Assembly: GCF_015355785.1 (NCBI RefSeq)
Contig: NZ_JADKYW010000005.1
Span: forward strand, 1-64,000
Origin: Arthrobacter gandavensis
GTDB lineage: Bacteria > Actinomycetota > Actinomycetes > Actinomycetales > Micrococcaceae
Direction: 5' to 3'
Length of the DNA: 64,000 bases
Of the stretch, positions 21,634-29,139 are shown piece after piece. The first letter of the stretch is position 1, and every line of letters starts with the position of its first letter. The translations under genes and the position numbers were made by a program. A model generated the notes under the pieces. The model was not told the origin of the DNA. It searched no databases and worked only from the letters and a program-made list of their open reading frames with translations.

Positions 21634-22590
21634 TCAGCCCTGCTTCCAGGGTCCGGACCGGACCAGGTTCAGCGGCTCTTCGCCGGCCGCCAGCCGTTGT
21701 ACCTGCCGGCGCAGGAAGCCCTCGATCCGCGGGGTAAACGCATCGGAGTTGCCGCCGACGTGCGGGGTGATGATCGCGTTGGTGCAGCTCCAGAGCGGAT
21801 GGCCGGCCGGCAGCGGCTCCGGGTCCACCACGTCGAGGGCCGCTCGCAGCCTGCCGGATACCACCTCGCGGGTGAGGGCGTCCGTATCGACCACGGGACC
21901 GCGGGCAACGTTGACCACCAGCGCCCCGTCCGGCAGCGCGGCCAGGACCTGTTCCCCGACGAGGCCGCGGGTCGTCTCGTTCAGCGGCGTAATGACAACG
22001 AGGACCTCGGTGTCCGCGGCCAGGTGCACCAGTTCATCCGTGCCGTGGACGCGGCCGCCGTCGTCGTTCCGTGCAGTGCTCCCCACCCGGGTGAGCCGGA
22101 CGTCGAACGGTGCCAGGCGGGCGGCGATTTCCCGGCCGATTCCGCCGACTCCCACCAGCGTGACATGCCGGTCTGCCAGACCGGGGTACCGGTGCGGGTT
22201 CCAGTGCCCGTCGCGCTGGTCCCGGACGGCCGCATCGATGCCCCGCAGCGAGGCGAGCATCAGGCCGACCGCAAGCTCCGCGGTGGCAGCGGCATGGACT
22301 CCGGCGGCGCTGGCCACGGCCGCCTCGCCCGCAACCTCGGGCAGCCCGTCATAGCCGGTGGTCTGCGCCTGGAGGAGCAGCAGGTTCGGCACCCGCTGCA
22401 GGCCCTGCTGCCATCCGTCCCCGCCCGCATACGGTGCGACGACGGCGTCGATCTCCGCGTAGCCGACGCCTTCCGGGTCTGAATCGAAATCCCAGAGCGC
22501 TGCGCGCATCCCGTCCGGAAGCGGTAAGAGCGAAGCAAGGAGCTGGCGGGTGGGCACGGTAATGGTGCGCACTTTGGGTTCGGCTGACAT
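21634..22590 (-). CDS. NAD(P)-dependent D-2-hydroxyacid dehydrogenase
   Basis: This 318-residue enzyme belongs to the D-isomer-specific 2-hydroxyacid dehydrogenases (glyoxylate/hydroxypyruvate reductase-like). The dinucleotide-binding motif VGVGGIGREIAARL is near residue 150. The catalytic Arg is in VNVARGPVVDTDAL and the catalytic His in TPHVGGNSD. The coenzyme-binding segment carries an Arg after the second strand (RLTRVGSTAR), which suggests a preference for NADP; the substrate is unknown. The frame continues upstream through the tRNA-Leu gene, but the ATG at 22590 begins the conserved N-terminus. Confidence 0.88.
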   Translation of the reverse strand: MSAEPKVRTITVPTRQLLASLLPLPDGMRAALWDFDSDPEGVGYAEIDAVVAPYAGGDGWQQGLQRVPNLLLLQAQTTGYDGLPEVAGEAAVASAAGVHAAATAELAVGLMLASLRGIDAAVRDQRDGHWNPHRYPGLADRHVTLVGVGGIGREIAARLAPFDVRLTRVGSTARNDDGGRVHGTDELVHLAADTEVLVVITPLNETTRGLVGEQVLAALPDGALVVNVARGPVVDTDALTREVVSGRLRAALDVVDPEPLPAGHPLWSCTNAIITPHVGGNSDAFTPRIEGFLRRQVQRLAAGEEPLNLVRSGPWKQG

Positions 22591-22628
22591 GCTTCCATAG
22601 CCTAGCCGCGCTCTTCCGCGGGCATAGA

Positions 22629-22660
22629 AAAACACCCCGGCCAAGTGACCGGGGTGTTTT
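22629..22660 (-). terminator. Terminator of tRNA-Leu
   Basis: Twelve paired bases (22629-22640 with 22649-22660), an 8-base loop, and T/A runs built into both ends of the stem. It follows the tRNA-Leu 3' end by 4 bases. Confidence 0.8.
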
Positions 22661-22664
22661 GCCG

Positions 22665-22749
22665 TGGTGCGCGAGGAGGGACTTGAACCCACACGTCCGA
22701 AGACACTGGAACCTAAATCCAGCGCGTCTGCCAATTTCGCCACTCGCGC
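22665..22749 (-). tRNA. tRNA-Leu (anticodon UAG)
   Basis: The minus strand folds as a class II tRNA: acceptor GCGCGAG/CTCGCGC, D arm GGCGAAATTGGCAGACGC, anticodon stem CTGGA/TCCAG with loop TTTAGGT (anticodon TAG), a long variable arm (TGTCTTCGGACGT) and a T arm with TTCAAGT. A discriminator A and an encoded CCA end the gene. The T stem (GTGGG/CCCTC) has one T-T mismatch. It reads CUA and other CUN codons. Confidence 0.93.
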
Positions 22750-22800
22750 GCCGGCCAGGCCGGTTTCCCTGCCAAAGCCAGCCTCCAGTGTACCCGAGGT

Positions 22801-23268
22801 TCAGTCGAGACCGAGATCACGGCGCAGCTTGGCAACATGGCCGGTAGCGCGGACGTTGTACTGGGCGAGGGAGACCCTGCCCTCGGGATCGACGACTACT
22901 GTGGACCGGATGAGCCCTTCGTAGGTCTTTCCGTAGTTCTTCTTCTCGCCCCAGGCACCCCAGGCCTCGGCTACGGCGTGGTCCGGGTCGGAGAGCAGCG
23001 GGAAATTGAGGGACTCGTCCGCGGCGAATTTCGCCAGTTTCTCCACCTTGTCCGGCGAGACCCCGAGGACGGCGTATCCCGAAGCAGCCAGCGAGTTCAG
23101 GTTGTCCCGGAAGTCGCACGCTTCCTTGGTGCAGCCGGGCGTTGCAGCTGCCGGGTAAAAGTAGACAATGACACTGCGGCCGCGCAGGTCCGCCAGGGAT
23201 ACAACGGAGGAGTCCGACGCCGTCAGGGCGAAGTCGGGCGCCTGGTCACCGGGGGTGAGTTTCGACAT
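22801..23268 (-). CDS. bcp: Thiol peroxidase of the Bcp/PrxQ family
   Basis: This 155-residue peroxiredoxin reduces hydrogen peroxide and alkyl hydroperoxides using thioredoxin or a similar donor. The peroxidatic Cys46 lies in YPAAATPGCTKEACDFRD, with the resolving Cys51 five residues later, the arrangement of the Bcp/PrxQ alpha type. The rest (VLGVSPDKVEKLAKFA, FPLLSDPDHAVAEAWG, GLIRSTVVVDPEGRV) is typical and of normal length. AAGGAG precedes the ATG by about 11 bases. It is divergent from a MarR regulator 147 bases away, which could control it; no cysteine-based sensor is apparent in that regulator. Confidence 0.94.
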   Translation of the reverse strand: MSKLTPGDQAPDFALTASDSSVVSLADLRGRSVIVYFYPAAATPGCTKEACDFRDNLNSLAASGYAVLGVSPDKVEKLAKFAADESLNFPLLSDPDHAVAEAWGAWGEKKNYGKTYEGLIRSTVVVDPEGRVSLAQYNVRATGHVAKLRRDLGLD

Positions 23269-23415
23269 GAGAGACTGGGCTCCTTAGGTATCAATTAGGC
23301 AAAGGCTGTGTCACAGGAGGACAGCAGGCTTGCGGTTGGCTATCCTAGACACTGGATTTGTAGGCTATCCGATCAGGCCGCGTGAATCCGCACTCGAAAG
23401 GAAGAGTTCAGTTTT

Positions 23416-23922
23416 ATGCCGGATATGGAGCATTGGCCCACCGGTCGCCTCTTGTCGACAGCCGCCCGCCTGGTTGAACATGCCTGGAATGAGCGGCTTG
23501 TACGCATAGGGGTGACCCACGCGGGCGTCATCGCCCTTGGAGTCCTGGATTCACAGGGCCCCATGACCCAGGCGCACCTCGCCCAGCTGGTCCGCGTACA
23601 GGCACAGACAATGGGAAAGACCCTGGCGCGCCTCGAAGCACACGGTCACGTTACGCGCGTCCGCAATGACCTGGATAAGCGCAGCCACATGGTGTCCATC
23701 ACTCCCGCAGGCGTCGAGGCCCTGCATGAGGCGCAGGACATCGAGCGCACGCTGCTCGACGGCGGAGAGCTGCTTTCCGAAGACCTCCGCAGCCAGCTGC
23801 GCACCGTCATCCGCGAACTGGGCAATCCACGCTGGCACATGGCCGTGGATGTCCCGGGCCTCCCGGTGCCCCTGGACGCACCGCTGGACGTCCCGATGGA
23901 TACGGCTTCCCGGACCGCCTAG
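23416..23922 (+). CDS. MarR-family transcriptional regulator
   Basis: This 168-residue winged-helix DNA-binding protein has an N-terminal dimerisation helix (residues about 5-30), a recognition region around MTQAHLAQLVRVQAQTMGKTLARLEAHG (about 50-80) and the wing NDLDKRSHMVSITPAG. The C-terminus has an unusual Pro/Asp-rich tail with repeated LDAPLDVPMD-like units. A good AAAGGAAGAG ribosome site precedes the ATG. It is divergent from bcp; the spacer contains a repeated GGCTATCC near its start, a possible binding element. Ligand and targets are unknown. Confidence 0.88.
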   Translation: MPDMEHWPTGRLLSTAARLVEHAWNERLVRIGVTHAGVIALGVLDSQGPMTQAHLAQLVRVQAQTMGKTLARLEAHGHVTRVRNDLDKRSHMVSITPAGVEALHEAQDIERTLLDGGELLSEDLRSQLRTVIRELGNPRWHMAVDVPGLPVPLDAPLDVPMDTASRTA

Positions 23923-23942
23923 CAGCCGGGCAAAGGGCTTAG

Positions 23943-23983
23943 ATGCCGGAAGGGCGCACCGCAAAGGTGCGCCCTTCCGGCAT
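23943..23983 (+). terminator. Intrinsic terminator after the MarR gene
   Basis: A perfect 18-base stem (23943-23960 with 23966-23983) with loop GCAAA is followed by TTTAA. It lies 20 bases after the MarR stop. Confidence 0.8.
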
Positions 23984-23997
23984 TTAAGCCTTCGCCG

Positions 23998-24171
23998 TCA
24001 GCTGCCGGCGACGGGCACGTCCACCCATTCCGGTCCGCCCCGACACCGAACATGCATGCTCGCCGGCAGATGGTAGCCGCCGTGACGGTGCAGGTGGAAT
24101 TCGACATTTTCCTCCGACGCAAGATCCGTTCCGGATGCCGCGGGAGACAGCTCTGCCGCCGAAAGGCTCCC
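23998..24171 (-). pseudogene. Possible protein-coding remnant without a start codon
   Basis: On the minus strand the frame ending with TGA at 23998 reads about 55 protein-like codons (including VEFHLHRHGGYHLPASMH and GGPEWVDVPVAGS) with GC-rich third positions. It stays open upstream into the terminator region of the tRNA-Lys gene. No ATG, GTG or TTG start occurs before the conserved-looking part, so an intact gene is doubtful. It may be the tail of a decayed gene, or a chance open frame. Confidence 0.2.
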
Positions 24172-24203
24172 GGAGCGGGGCAGCGCCGGGACCGGACAAA
24201 CGA

Positions 24204-24247
24204 AAAGCCCCGCAGGTCCCGGCTGCTGCCGGAACCTGCGGGGCTTT
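24204..24247 (-). terminator. Terminator after tRNA-Lys (copy 1)
   Basis: Fourteen-base stem AAAGCCCCGCAGGT (24204-24217) with its complement (24234-24247), followed on the minus strand by a T-rich end. It lies 9 bases after the tRNA 3' end. Confidence 0.75.
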
Positions 24248-24256
24248 CCTCAACTG

Positions 24257-24329
24257 TGCACCCCCCGGGACTTGAACCCGGAACCCATTGATTAAGAGTC
24301 AATTGCTCTGCCAATTGAGCTAGAGGTGC
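24257..24329 (-). tRNA. tRNA-Lys (anticodon CUU), copy 1
   Basis: The minus strand gives a 73-base tRNA: acceptor GCACCTC/GGGGTGC, D arm with AGCTCAATTGGCAGAGC, anticodon stem ATTGA/TCAAT with loop CTCTTAA (anticodon CTT), and T arm CCGGGTTCAAGTCCCGG. CCA is not encoded. It reads AAG, the dominant lysine codon in this GC-rich genome. Confidence 0.94.
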
Positions 24330-24486
24330 GTGGCGGTGATCCTGCGGAATATACTTCCCCGGCGATCAGCACCGGGAAGATACTCTACCATCCTTTCCGC
24401 GTCCTGCCTAAACGGCCGTCCGGACGGCCCCGCGGCCGCGGTCGGCGGCACATCCCTCCTAGGCGGGCGGCGGCGCCGGCACAAAA

Positions 24487-24521
24487 AAATCCGCCGCCCC
24501 GGTGACCGAAGCGGCGGATTT
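24487..24521 (-). terminator. Terminator after tRNA-Lys (copy 2)
   Basis: Eleven-base stem AAATCCGCCGC (24487-24497) with its complement (24511-24521); the minus strand continues with a run of seven T. It lies 6 bases after the tRNA 3' end. Confidence 0.8.
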
Positions 24522-24527
24522 ATCCTG

Positions 24528-24600
24528 TGCACCCCCCGGGACTTGAACCCGGAACCCATTGATTAAGAGTCAATTGCTCTGCCAATTGAGCTAGAGGTGC
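24528..24600 (-). tRNA. tRNA-Lys (anticodon CUU), copy 2
   Basis: It is identical over all 73 bases to the copy at 24257-24329 and shares a few flanking bases (GTGGC upstream). Each copy has its own, unrelated terminator, so the duplication covers little more than the tRNA itself. Confidence 0.94.
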
Positions 24601-24719
24601 GTGGCAGATGCCGTGCTTGTTTCGGCTGGTCAAACCAGCTGTTCCTGCTCGGCAACGACATGAAACTCTACCAGCACTTTATGCGGGGCGAAAACCGAAT
24701 CCGCCAAGTGAGAGCTGAT

Positions 24720-25112
24720 TCACAACGAAGTGCCGTGCTGCTCCCCGGCGCGCTCCGGCTGCACCATGAGCTCCCCCGGTCGGGACTGCCATTCCGGGCC
24801 GTTGTGGACAACCCAGGTACGGCGCGGGCTGCCGGGTCCCGCTTCCAGCGATCCAACTTCAACGGTCACGGTCTCCGGCGTGCCCGGCATGCCCTGCCTC
24901 CAGTCCGGCAGGTTCGGGTCCTTGCGGGCACTGATGGGAACGGACCCCGCTGTGGCAGGGCCGGGGGCTGGCGCGGAACGTTCAGGCTGAAGAGGAATCC
25001 TGCGCAGCCGCTCCAGGAGCGCTCCCGCTGCGGCAGCTGCCAGCCCAAGCACGGCTCCGGCTGCGAGCGCTGCCAGTCCGGACCGTCCGATTCCCGCGGA
25101 AGAGGTGCCCAC
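24720..25112 (-). CDS. Small membrane-anchored protein of unknown function
   Basis: This is a 130-residue protein with one N-terminal hydrophobic segment (about residues 12-33, LAALAAGAVLGLAAAAAG), so it is probably anchored in the membrane or secreted. A Pro-rich linker follows, then a short beta-like domain (TVTVEVGSLEAG, RRTWVVHNGPEWQSRPGEL). I do not recognise the family. It stands between the tRNA-Lys genes and a divergent peptide-transport lipoprotein. Its antisense frame is open as well, but the membrane-segment pattern supports this strand. Confidence 0.55.
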   Translation of the reverse strand: MGTSSAGIGRSGLAALAAGAVLGLAAAAAGALLERLRRIPLQPERSAPAPGPATAGSVPISARKDPNLPDWRQGMPGTPETVTVEVGSLEAGPGSPRRTWVVHNGPEWQSRPGELMVQPERAGEQHGTSL

Positions 25113-25329
25113 GCTTCGACGCTACGGCCGGCCCGCGCGGCTGTCCACACAATGCCGGCAAATCCCGCGACGGGTGTGTAACCGAATTGTGACCGCGCTC
25201 AACACGCTTAGCGTCCCAAACCATCCCGCCGGTGCCGCTAGGCTCTGGGACTACACATGTGTTCCACAACACAGCGATGCGTCCGGCCAACCGGCAGGAA
25301 CGCACCTCACGCCCAGAGGAGATAGAAAA

Positions 25330-27024
25330 ATGACCCTTGCTGGCAGATTCACTCTCAGCCGGCAGGCCCGGCGACGGGCTGCCGCCCTGACTGCCGGGCT
25401 GGCAATGAGCGCCCTGGTGCTCTCCGGCTGCGCCGAAAGCAACCGGGACGCAGCGGACGACGGCGCGACAGCCTCCGAGGTTGACGGCACCTTCGTCTTC
25501 GCCGCTTCCTCCGATCCCAAGACACTGGACCCTGCCTTCGCCTCGGACGGCGAGTCCTTCAGGGTAAGCCGCCAGATCTTCGAAGGCCTCGTGGGCGTGG
25601 AGCCCGGCACGGCCGATCCCGCACCGCTGCTGGCCAAGTCCTGGGAGACTTCCGAGGATGCCCTGACCTATACCTTCGACCTCGAGGAAGGCGTCACCTT
25701 CCACGACGGAACTCCGTTCAACGCCGAAGCCGTATGCGCCAACTTCGACCGGTGGTACAACTTCACGGGTATCCAGCAGGCCGAAAGCCAGGCCTACTAC
25801 TACAGCAAGCTCTTCAAGGGCTTCGCCGACACCCCGGAGAGCGCCACCTACGAGTCCTGTGAGGCTCCGGCCGAAAACCAGGCCGTCATTACGCTGGCCA
25901 AGCCCTTCGCCGGGTTCATCGCCGCACTCTCCCTGCCCGCGTTCTCCATGCAGAGCCCGACGGCGATGGACGAATACGCAGCCAACGAAGCTTCCGGGAC
26001 GGCCGAGGCTCCCACCCTGACCAGCTACGCCAAGGAACACCCCACCGGAACCGGCCCGTTCAAGTTCGAAGGCTGGGAGGTCGGCAACCAGATCACGCTT
26101 TCCGCCTACGGGGACTACTGGGGCGACCAGGGCCAAGTCACGGACATCATCTTCCGTGTCATTGATGATCCGAACTCCCGCCGCCAGTCCCTGCAGTCCG
26201 GCGACATTGACGGCTATGACCTGGTGGCTCCGGCCGACACCCAGGCCCTGGCCGACGCCGGGTTCAAGGTCATTCCGCGCGACCCCTTCACCATCCTGTA
26301 CCTGGGCATGAACCAGAAGGTCGAGCAGCTTGCCGATCCGCTGGTGCGCCAGGCGATCGCACACGCGATCGACAAGGAGGCACTGGTCAGCCAGACCCTG
26401 CCCGAGGGCACCAAGGTTGCCACGCAGTTCATCCCCGACGTCGTCAACGGCTACAACGAAGACGTCACCGAGTACGAGTACGATCCGGAGAAGGCCAAGG
26501 AACTGCTGGCGGAAGCCGGCTACCCGGACGGCTTCACCGTGGACTTCAACTACCCCACCGGCGTCTCGCGCCCGTACATGCCAACCCCTGAGCAGGTCTT
26601 CTCCAACATCTCCGCACAGCTGGAGGAAGTGGGCATCAAGGTCAACCCGCAGCCGAGCAAGTGGTCCCCGGACTACCTCGACCGCGTCCAGGCCACTGAA
26701 GACCACGGCATCCACCTGCTCGGCTGGACCGGCGACTACAACGACACGGACAACTTCGTAGGCGTGTTCTTCGGCCAGGAGAAGCCTGAATTCGGCTTCA
26801 CCAACCAGGAGATCTTCGACCAGCTCGAGGCCGCCCGGCAGGTAAGCAGCCTGGAGGAGCAGACCCCGATGTACGAGAAGATCAACGACGACATCGCCAA
26901 GTTTGTCCCGGCTGTTCCGCTGGCACACCCGGCGCCGTCGCTCGCTTTCTCGGACCGCGTGGATTCATACCCCGCCTCCCCCGTGAACGACGAAGTGTTC
27001 AACCAGATCAAGCTCAACAAGTAG
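25330..27024 (+). CDS. ABC transporter substrate-binding lipoprotein, peptide (family 5) type, paralogue 1
   Basis: This 564-residue extracytoplasmic receptor belongs to the OppA/DppA family (SBP_bac_5). A signal peptide with basic start RQARRRAA and lipobox LSGC (lipidated Cys34) anchors it in the membrane. Family landmarks include PKTLDPAFASDGESFRVSRQ, the block TFHDGTPFNAEAVCANFDRW, and AIAHAIDKEALV. AGGAGATAGAAAA precedes the ATG. It leads an operon with the two permeases downstream, after a hairpin. A related receptor lies 4 kb downstream. The likely substrates are di- or oligopeptides, but nickel, glutathione or sugar oligomers cannot be excluded. Confidence 0.9.
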   Translation: MTLAGRFTLSRQARRRAAALTAGLAMSALVLSGCAESNRDAADDGATASEVDGTFVFAASSDPKTLDPAFASDGESFRVSRQIFEGLVGVEPGTADPAPLLAKSWETSEDALTYTFDLEEGVTFHDGTPFNAEAVCANFDRWYNFTGIQQAESQAYYYSKLFKGFADTPESATYESCEAPAENQAVITLAKPFAGFIAALSLPAFSMQSPTAMDEYAANEASGTAEAPTLTSYAKEHPTGTGPFKFEGWEVGNQITLSAYGDYWGDQGQVTDIIFRVIDDPNSRRQSLQSGDIDGYDLVAPADTQALADAGFKVIPRDPFTILYLGMNQKVEQLADPLVRQAIAHAIDKEALVSQTLPEGTKVATQFIPDVVNGYNEDVTEYEYDPEKAKELLAEAGYPDGFTVDFNYPTGVSRPYMPTPEQVFSNISAQLEEVGIKVNPQPSKWSPDYLDRVQATEDHGIHLLGWTGDYNDTDNFVGVFFGQEKPEFGFTNQEIFDQLEAARQVSSLEEQTPMYEKINDDIAKFVPAVPLAHPAPSLAFSDRVDSYPASPVNDEVFNQIKLNK

Positions 27025-27031
27025 CGGCGAA

Positions 27032-27069
27032 ACGGACCGGGATCCAGCTGGCGCTGGGTCCCGGTCCGT
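27032..27069 (+). terminator. Intercistronic hairpin between receptor and permease genes
   Basis: A 17-base stem with one mismatch (27032-27048 with 27053-27069) and a 4-base loop TGGC, 7 bases after the receptor stop. There is no T-run. Such hairpins usually give partial termination or protect the upstream message, raising receptor over permease level. Confidence 0.6.
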
Positions 27070-27119
27070 TCTGTCCTTACCTTTTCCGCAGCCGCACAAC
27101 CGGCTGAGAAAGGACACTC

Positions 27120-28124
27120 GTGCTGCGAGTTATAGGCAAGCGCCTGTTAATGCTGATCCCGACCCTGATCGGCTTGTCCATCCTTCTGTTCATCTGGGTC
27201 CGCAGCCTCCCCGGCGGTCCTGCGACCGCCCTTCTGGGAGACAAGGCCACACCCGAAGCCATAGCCCGGATCAATGAGGCCTACGGCTTCGACCGTCCGC
27301 TCCTCGAGCAGTACTTCACCTACGTTGGAAAGCTCCTCCAGGGCGACTTCGGCGTGTCGACCGTCACCGGACGTCCGGTGCTCGAAGAGTTCGCCACGCG
27401 TTTCCCTGCCACCCTGGAGCTTGCCGCGGTCGCCCTCATTTTCGCGATCGGCATCGGCATTCCCCTCGGCTACCTCGCCGCGCGGCACTACGGCCGATTC
27501 TGGGACCACTCCTCAGTGGTGCTGTCACTGCTAGGCATCACCGTGCCGGTCTTCTTCCTGGCCTTCATCCTCAAATGGATGTTCGCCATCCAGATTCCCC
27601 TCTTCCCCACGGACGGGCGGCAGGATCCACGGATCAACGCCACGCATGTCACGGACTTCTACGTCCTGGACGGCTTGCTGACCAGGGAATGGGACGCCTC
27701 GTGGGATGCCCTGATGCACCTGGTGCTCCCCGGCATTGCGCTGGGCACCATTCCGCTGGCCATCATTGTGCGGATCACCCGTGCCTCCGTCCTGGAGGTC
27801 CAGGGCGCCGACTACGTCCGGACGGCCCGGGCCAAGGGCCTCATGGAGCGCACTATCCGGAACCGTTTCGTCCTGCGCAACGCCATGCTCCCGGTGACGA
27901 CGACAGTCGGCCTGCAGACGGGCCTGCTGATTTCCGGCGCCGTGCTGACAGAGACAGTCTTTGCGTTCAGCGGCGTCGGCAGGTTCCTGCGCGATGCAAT
28001 CTTCAACCTTGACTATCCGGTGCTGCAGGGATTCATCATCTTTATTGCCGTTGCGTACTCCCTGATCAACCTGCTGGTTGACGTTTCGTACGGCTTCATC
28101 GACCCGAGGGTGAGGGTGCAATGA
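27120..28124 (+). CDS. ABC transporter permease (DppB/OppB type)
   Basis: This 334-residue permease has six membrane helices and starts with GTG, preceded by GAAAGGACAC. The N-terminal helix and the DppB-specific extracellular segment (PGGPATALLGDKATPEAI) are present. The cytoplasmic EAA loop contacting the ATPase is GADYVRTARAKGLMERTI near residue 225. It overlaps the next permease gene by 4 bases (ATGA). It builds the membrane channel together with the DppC-like protein and is energised by the convergent ATPase gene. Confidence 0.92.
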   Translation: MLRVIGKRLLMLIPTLIGLSILLFIWVRSLPGGPATALLGDKATPEAIARINEAYGFDRPLLEQYFTYVGKLLQGDFGVSTVTGRPVLEEFATRFPATLELAAVALIFAIGIGIPLGYLAARHYGRFWDHSSVVLSLLGITVPVFFLAFILKWMFAIQIPLFPTDGRQDPRINATHVTDFYVLDGLLTREWDASWDALMHLVLPGIALGTIPLAIIVRITRASVLEVQGADYVRTARAKGLMERTIRNRFVLRNAMLPVTTTVGLQTGLLISGAVLTETVFAFSGVGRFLRDAIFNLDYPVLQGFIIFIAVAYSLINLLVDVSYGFIDPRVRVQ

Positions 28125-29062
28125 GTACAGTTCTTCCACCGCCGGCCGGCGGAGCCGTCCGGCCCGACGAACCAGCCGCCCCCGATACCCGCGGCAGCGG
28201 CATGTGGCGCGATGCCTTCCGCAGGCTCCGCCGCAACCCGGCAGCCATCGCCGGTGCCGTCATTGTGGGCCTGTTCCTGCTCGTGGCCATCTTCGCCCCG
28301 ATCCTTGCACCGTACGGCGGCGAGGATCTGCCCGGCCGCACCGAGATCACTCCGACGTCGATCCCCGGTCCCGGCGACATCGACGGATTTCCGCTGGGCC
28401 TGGACCGCTTCGGCGGAGATGTGCTCTCCAAGCTCATCTGGGGTGCCCGGGCGTCGCTGCTGATCGGCGTCATATCGACTGCACTCGGCCTGGCCGGCGG
28501 AATGCTGCTCGGCGTCATTGCCGGCGGCTTCGGCGGCTGGGTGGACAACGTGATTATGCGGTTCGTGGATATCCTGCTCTCCGTTCCGAACCTGCTGCTG
28601 GCCGTGAGCATCGCGGCGGTCCTCGGCCAGACGCCGACGGCGGTGATGATCGCCATCGGGGTTTCCCAGGTGCCCATATTCGCCAGGCTCCTGCGCTCCT
28701 CAATGATCAGCCAGCGCGGGGCAGACTATATCCTCTCCGCGCAGGCACTGGGCCTGAGCACCCGGACCATCACCATGAGCCATCTGCTGCCCAACAGCGT
28801 GGGCCCGGTGATTGTCCAGGCGACCCTGACGCTCGCCACCGCCGTTATCGACGCCGCTGCACTGTCCTTCCTGGGCCTCGGCGGCGGCCGTCCGGAAAGC
28901 GCGGAGTGGGGCCGCATGCTCACCTATGCGCAGAATGAACTGGCCGTAGCACCGCAGCTCGCGTTCCTGCCCGGCATCTGCATCGCCGTCACGGCCCTTG
29001 GCTTCACCCTGCTGGGCGAGTCCCTGCGGGAAGCCCTGGACCCGAAGACCCGGCGCAAATAA
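28121..29062 (+). CDS. ABC transporter permease (DppC/OppC type)
   Basis: This is a 313-residue permease with an N-terminal helix, the DppC-type signature region GLDRFGGDVLSKLIWGAR, and the EAA loop GADYILSAQALGLSTRTI near residue 210. The start overlaps the stop of the DppB-like gene. A Pro-rich cytoplasmic tail of about 28 residues precedes the first helix. It is the last gene of the plus-strand operon; a bidirectional terminator separates it from the convergent ATPase gene. Confidence 0.92.
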   Translation: MSTVLPPPAGGAVRPDEPAAPDTRGSGMWRDAFRRLRRNPAAIAGAVIVGLFLLVAIFAPILAPYGGEDLPGRTEITPTSIPGPGDIDGFPLGLDRFGGDVLSKLIWGARASLLIGVISTALGLAGGMLLGVIAGGFGGWVDNVIMRFVDILLSVPNLLLAVSIAAVLGQTPTAVMIAIGVSQVPIFARLLRSSMISQRGADYILSAQALGLSTRTITMSHLLPNSVGPVIVQATLTLATAVIDAAALSFLGLGGGRPESAEWGRMLTYAQNELAVAPQLAFLPGICIAVTALGFTLLGESLREALDPKTRRK

Positions 29063-29092
29063 GCCTGGTCTTCGAACAACCCGGGAACACCG

Positions 29093-29129
29093 AAGGGCCC
29101 GCATCCTCTGCCTGAGGATGCGGGCCCTT
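29093..29129. terminator. Bidirectional terminator between permease and ATPase genes
   Basis: A perfect 16-base stem (29093-29108 with 29114-29129) with a 5-base loop, flanked by T on the plus strand, lies between two convergent stop codons. Confidence 0.8.
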
Positions 29130-29139
29130 TCGCCGGCGG

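Noticed and set aside
22591-22743. N-terminal extension of the 2-hydroxyacid dehydrogenase
   Set aside because: It would be translated from the tRNA-Leu gene and its terminator.
24982-26928. Minus-strand open frame of 648 codons
   Set aside because: It is antisense to the peptide-binding lipoprotein, whose lipobox and family blocks are clear.
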